The notes beneath the pieces are model-generated. The model did not search any database, was not told the origin of the DNA, and saw only the letters and a program-made list of their open reading frames with translations. A DNA stretch of 64,000 nucleotides. Source: Nitrospira sp. BO4. Lineage in GTDB: Bacteria > Nitrospirota > Nitrospiria > Nitrospirales > Nitrospiraceae. The translations under genes were made by a program, and so were the position numbers. Where the stretch lies: NCBI GenBank assembly GCA_030144965.1, contig JAMPUU010000026.1, forward strand, positions 248,001 through 312,000. The letters run 5' to 3'. Below, one piece after another: positions 60,748 through 64,000 of the stretch; position 1 is the first letter of the stretch, and each line of letters starts with the position of its first letter.

Positions 60748-60763
60748 CTGGGGATTACCCTAG
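60748..60763 (+). promoter_or_regulatory. CTAG-N8-CTAG element, variant site
   Basis: CTGGGGATTACCCTAG, then T: one mismatch from CTAG-N8-CTAG. It lies 111 bp before the HAMP-array gene. Two more CTAG words lie nearby (60721, 60735). Confidence 0.45.
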
Positions 60764-60874
60764 TTTTATTCCGTCTCTCAGTCGACTACAACGCCAGTGC
60801 CGCGATTTTGGAGGTAGAGCTGTGCACGCTTCAATACGCCATTCATCCCCACCTCGCCATAGAGGAGGAGCAGA

Positions 60875-63800
60875 ATGTCCATGGTGAATCGCTCACTCGT
60901 TAAGGAAGATCTGGACCCGAAAGTCCTTTTGCAGGTCTTGAAGTCCGTGAGAAGAGGAGATTTCACGGCTCAGGTGCCCGTTGAGTGGACAGGGATCGGC
61001 GGTAAGATAGCCGACGAACTGAACGCCATCATTGAGCATAACGGAAAAATCATCGACGAGATCAAGCGAGTCAGTCATGTCGTCGGTAAAAAGGGACGAC
61101 TTTCCGAACGTGTGTCTATTCCTGACGCGACCGGTGCGTGGAAGTTGGAGATCGAAGCCTTCAACGGGCTGATCAATGACCTTGTTCGCCCCATGAATGA
61201 AATGGCGCGCGTGATCGGTGGTGTGGCAAAGGGAGATCTGACACAAACTGTCGCGTTAGAAACGGAAGATCATCATCTTAAAGGGGAATTCCTCAAGACC
61301 GCCAGAACCGTCAATGAAATGGTCCGTCAGCTCGATGCCTTCGCCGCGGAAGTCACCCGAGTGGCGCGGGAGGTCGGCACAGAAGGGAAATTGGGCGGAC
61401 AGGCGGTGGTGCCGGGTGTCGCCGGGACCTGGAAGGACCTGACGGAAAACGTCAATTCCATGGCGAGCAATCTGACGAACCAGGTGCGGAATATCGCGGA
61501 CGTCACGATCGCGGTGGCCAGCGGCGACCTGTCGAAAAAAATCACAGCCGACGTGCGGGGGGAGATCCTTCAGCTCAAAGAAGCGATCAACACGATGGTG
61601 GACCAGTTGCGGAGCTTCGGGGCGGAAGTCACCCGAGTGGCGCGGGAGGTCGGCACAGAAGGGAAATTGGGCGGACAGGCGGTGGTGCCGGGTGTCGCCG
61701 GGACCTGGAAGGACTTGACCGACAGCGTCAATGCCATGGCCAGCAACCTCACCGGTCAAGTGCGGAATATTGCGGACGTCACCACGGCGGTGGCGAACGG
61801 CGACCTGTCGAAAAAAATCACCGTCGATGTGCGCGGGGAAATTCTTCAGCTCAAGGACACGATCAACACGATGGTGGACCAGTTGCGGAGCTTCGCCGCG
61901 GAAGTCACGCGGGTGGCGCGCGAGGTCGGCACAGAAGGGAAATTGGGCGGACAGGCGACCGTGCCCGGCGTCGCCGGCACGTGGAAGGACTTGACGGAAA
62001 ACGTCAATTCGATGGCGAGCAATCTGACGAACCAGGTGCGGAACATTGCGGACGTCACCACGGCGGTGGCGAACGGCGACCTGTCGAAAAAAATCACGGC
62101 CGACGTGCGGGGGGAGATCCTTCAGCTCAAAGAAGCGATCAACACGATGGTGGACCAGTTGCGGAGCTTCGGGGCGGAAGTCACCCGAGTGGCGCGCGAG
62201 GTCGGCACAGAAGGCAAATTGGGCGGACAGGCGGTCGTGCCGGGGGTCGCCGGGACTTGGAAGGACTTGACCGACAGCGTCAATTCGATGGCGAGCAATC
62301 TGACCGGCCAGGTGCGGAACATCGCCGATGTGACGATTGCCGTGGCGAACGGCGACCTGTCGAAAAAAATCACCGTCGACGTCCATGGCGAGATCTTGCA
62401 ATTGAAAGAAGCGATCAACACGATGGTGGATCAGCTGCGCAGCTTCGCCGCGGAAGTCACCCGGGTGGCACGGGAAGTCGGTACGGAAGGCAAATTGGGC
62501 GGGCAGGCACAAGTGAGCGATGTGAGTGGTGTCTGGAAGGATCTGACCGACAGCGTCAATTCGATGGCCAGCAACCTCACCGGTCAGGTGCGGAACATCG
62601 CCGAGGTGACAATTGCCGTGGCGAAGGGCGACCTGTCGAAAAAGATCACCGTCGACGTACACGGGGAAATTCTTCAGCTCAAGGACACGATCAACACGAT
62701 GGTGGATCAGCTGCGCAGCTTCGCGGCCGAAGTCACGCGGGTGGCGCGGGAGGTCGGCACAGAGGGTAAGTTGGGCGGGCAGGCGCAGGTTCGCGACGTG
62801 AGCGGTGTGTGGAAGGATTTGACCGAAAGCGTCAATCTGATGGGAGGCAATCTCACCGCGCAGGTCAGAAACATCGCGGATGTGACGATCGCCGTGGCCA
62901 ATGGCGATTTGTCCAAGAAAATTACGGTCGATGTACGGGGGGAGATTCTCCAGCTCAAAGAAGCGATCAACACAATGGTGGACCAGTTGCGCAGCTTCGC
63001 GGCGGAAGTCACCCGGGTGGCGCGCGAGGTCGGCACGGAAGGCAAGTTGGGTGGACAAGCGACCGTTCCCGGCGTGGCCGGCACGTGGAAGGATTTAACC
63101 GACGGCGTGAATTCCATGGCCAGCAACCTGACCGGCCAGGTGCGGAACATTGCCGAGGTCACTACCGCTGTGGCCAATGGCGACCTGTCGAAAAAGATCA
63201 CCGTCGACGTGCGTGGGGAAATTCTTCAGCTCAAGGACACCATCAATACAATGGTGGACCAATTGAACGCCTTCGCCGCGGAAGTCACGCGGGTGGCGCG
63301 GGAGGTCGGCACGGAAGGCAAGTTGGGCGGACAAGCGACCGTTCCCGGCGTGGCCGGCACGTGGAAGGATTTGACCGACAGCGTGAATTCCATGGCCAGC
63401 AATCTGACCGGCCAGGTGCGGAACATCGCTGAGGTCACATTTGCCGTGGCCAGCGGCGACCTGTCGAAAAAGATCACGGCCGACGTGCGAGGGGAAATCC
63501 TCCAACTTAAAGAAGCAATCAACACGATGGTCGATCAGCTGCGGAGCTTCGGAGCGGAAGTGACTCGTGTTGCCAGGGAAGTCGGGACAGAAGGCAAGTT
63601 GGGCGGTCAGGCGGTGGTGCCGGGCGTGGCCGGGACCTGGAAGGACTTGACCGATAACGTCAACGCGATGGCCAGCAACCTGACCGTGCAGCTGAGGGAC
63701 ATGTCCAAAGTCGCGACGGCGATCGCCAACGGCGACCTGACCCGCAAGGTCACGGTCGAGGTGCGGGGAGAAATTCTGCAGATCAAGGACGTCATCAATC

Positions 63801-64000
63801 GCATGGTCGACCAGCTTGGCGGATTCGCATCGGAAGTCACGCGGGTGGCGCGCGAGGTCGGCACGGAAGGCAAGTTGGGCGGGCAAGCGGCTGTTCCCGG
63901 CGTGGCCGGCACGTGGAAGGACTTAACGGAAAGCGTCAACCTTCTGGCCGCCAACCTGACGACGCAGGTCCGAGCCATTGCGGAAGTCGCAACTGCGGTG
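60875..64000 (+). CDS. HAMP-domain-array signalling protein, N-terminal part (3' end outside window)
   Basis: The frame is open from ATG 60875 (GAGGAGG upstream) to the window end, 1042 codons. After a divergent N-terminal region (1-158, with one or two atypical HAMP-like units, RGDFTAQVP and KGDLTQTVA), it consists of 92-residue units, each with [18 protein letters not shown], a GTWKDLT(D/E)(S/N)VN helix, and a second HAMP motif ([19 protein letters not shown]). Nine units are complete and a tenth is cut. Such arrays form the input of large soluble hybrid kinases (fungal Nik1 class III and bacterial relatives), so HisKA, HATPase and receiver domains are expected beyond the window. No transmembrane segment is seen. 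Long frames on the opposite strand are shadows. Confidence 0.9.
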   Translation, partial: MSMVNRSLVKEDLDPKVLLQVLKSVRRGDFTAQVPVEWTGIGGKIADELNAIIEHNGKIIDEIKRVSHVVGKKGRLSERVSIPDATGAWKLEIEAFNGLINDLVRPMNEMARVIGGVAKGDLTQTVALETEDHHLKGEFLKTARTVNEMVRQLDAFAAEVTRVAREVGTEGKLGGQAVVPGVAGTWKDLTENVNSMASNLTNQVRNIADVTIAVASGDLSKKITADVRGEILQLKEAINTMVDQLRSFGAEVTRVAREVGTEGKLGGQAVVPGVAGTWKDLTDSVNAMASNLTGQVRNIADVTTAVANGDLSKKITVDVRGEILQLKDTINTMVDQLRSFAAEVTRVAREVGTEGKLGGQATVPGVAGTWKDLTENVNSMASNLTNQVRNIADVTTAVANGDLSKKITADVRGEILQLKEAINTMVDQLRSFGAEVTRVAREVGTEGKLGGQAVVPGVAGTWKDLTDSVNSMASNLTGQVRNIADVTIAVANGDLSKKITVDVHGEILQLKEAINTMVDQLRSFAAEVTRVAREVGTEGKLGGQAQVSDVSGVWKDLTDSVNSMASNLTGQVRNIAEVTIAVAKGDLSKKITVDVHGEILQLKDTINTMVDQLRSFAAEVTRVAREVGTEGKLGGQAQVRDVSGVWKDLTESVNLMGGNLTAQVRNIADVTIAVANGDLSKKITVDVRGEILQLKEAINTMVDQLRSFAAEVTRVAREVGTEGKLGGQATVPGVAGTWKDLTDGVNSMASNLTGQVRNIAEVTTAVANGDLSKKITVDVRGEILQLKDTINTMVDQLNAFAAEVTRVAREVGTEGKLGGQATVPGVAGTWKDLTDSVNSMASNLTGQVRNIAEVTFAVASGDLSKKITADVRGEILQLKEAINTMVDQLRSFGAEVTRVAREVGTEGKLGGQAVVPGVAGTWKDLTDNVNAMASNLTVQLRDMSKVATAIANGDLTRKVTVEVRGEILQIKDVINRMVDQLGGFASEVTRVAREVGTEGKLGGQAAVPGVAGTWKDLTESVNLLAANLTTQVRAIAEVATAV
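61349..64000 (+). repeat. 276-bp tandem repeat encoding the HAMP array, at least 9.6 units
   Basis: Equivalent GAA codons start at 61349, 61625, 61901, 62177, 62453, 62729, 63005, 63281, 63557 and 63833, exactly 276 bases apart with no indel. Some neighbouring units share long identical stretches: the first about 90 bases of units one and two match. This indicates recent unit duplication or gene conversion. Confidence 0.95.

Noticed and set aside
61256-63058. A 600-codon open frame on the minus strand through the HAMP repeats, and similar ones at 62707-63201 and 63095-63886
   Set aside because: They mirror the plus-strand 276-bp repeat, are His/Arg/Asp-rich without any family resemblance, and the plus strand codes for recognisable HAMP units with a proper start.
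61349-64000. Tandem repeats as a possible CRISPR array
   Set aside because: Units are 276 bp, continuous, without spacers, and encode protein.
1-64000. tRNA, rRNA, IS elements, integrases or prophage genes
   Set aside because: I looked for transposase and integrase motifs and clover-leaf-like patterns by eye and found none. A covariance-model search would be needed to exclude tRNAs with certainty.

Overview
The window looks like a chromosomal stretch of a Gram-negative, GC-moderate bacterium, most probably a Nitrospira-type member of the Nitrospirota. This is an inference from the gene mix: TreYZ/TreT trehalose genes, a short-Q-loop cytochrome bd, large HAMP-array and hybrid kinases, and small stress proteins. 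No rRNA, tRNA or ribosomal protein gene is visible, so the assignment is tentative. I see no prophage, IS element or CRISPR array.

Layout. 1-6.4 kb: 3' part of zwf, a PAS membrane protein, a small lipoprotein, then treZ and a GDE-type debranching enzyme. 6.4-11.5 kb: a decayed TPP-enzyme fragment, a ferritin-like protein, an esterase lipoprotein, DUF4142, a dihaem cytochrome c and a GGT[LV]P-repeat protein. 11.5-17.6 kb: glgX, trxC, YihY, a Gfo/Idh/MocA oxidoreductase and a polyphosphate-glucokinase-like gene. 17.8-25.6 kb: a small exported coiled-coil protein, a hybrid histidine kinase, cydAB, a PRC-barrel protein and gap. 25.7-36.3 kb: ligD, a GT4 glycosyltransferase, DUF2934, YtxH, DUF5752-treT, sodB, a Cys-rich copper-type protein and an AI-2E-family permease. 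36.5-45 kb: slp, a HAD/P-loop ATPase fusion, two response regulators, small stress proteins (zinc ribbon, DUF1328, CsbD), a TPR protein and a beta-barrel protein. 45.4-48.2 kb: two NarL-type regulators and a kinase-like protein lacking an ATPase domain. 48.4-56.3 kb: an acetolactate-synthase-like enzyme, glgC, treY, two envelope proteins and ku. 56.5-64 kb: a double-transmitter hybrid kinase and a HAMP-array protein that runs off the window end.

How the genes fit together. Most belong to one theme: surviving starvation, desiccation and oxidative stress. Carbon storage and compatible-solute genes (glgC, glgX, GDE, treY, treZ, treT, zwf, gap, glucokinase) are mixed with NHEJ DNA repair (ku, ligD), SOD, ferritin, thioredoxin, cytochrome bd and small proteins typical of general stress regulons. 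The genes lie in many short transcription units on both strands.

The most notable signal is a recurring element, CTAG-N8-CTAG (directional form CTAGGGA-N5-CTAGT). It occurs exactly eight times, always between genes, and about seven more times with one or two substitutions. It sits upstream of both NarL regulators, the two hybrid kinases, the ATPase-less kinase-like protein, the HAMP-array gene, csbD, glgC/als, cydA, a lipoprotein and others. I propose that it marks an undescribed stress regulon that includes its own signalling genes.
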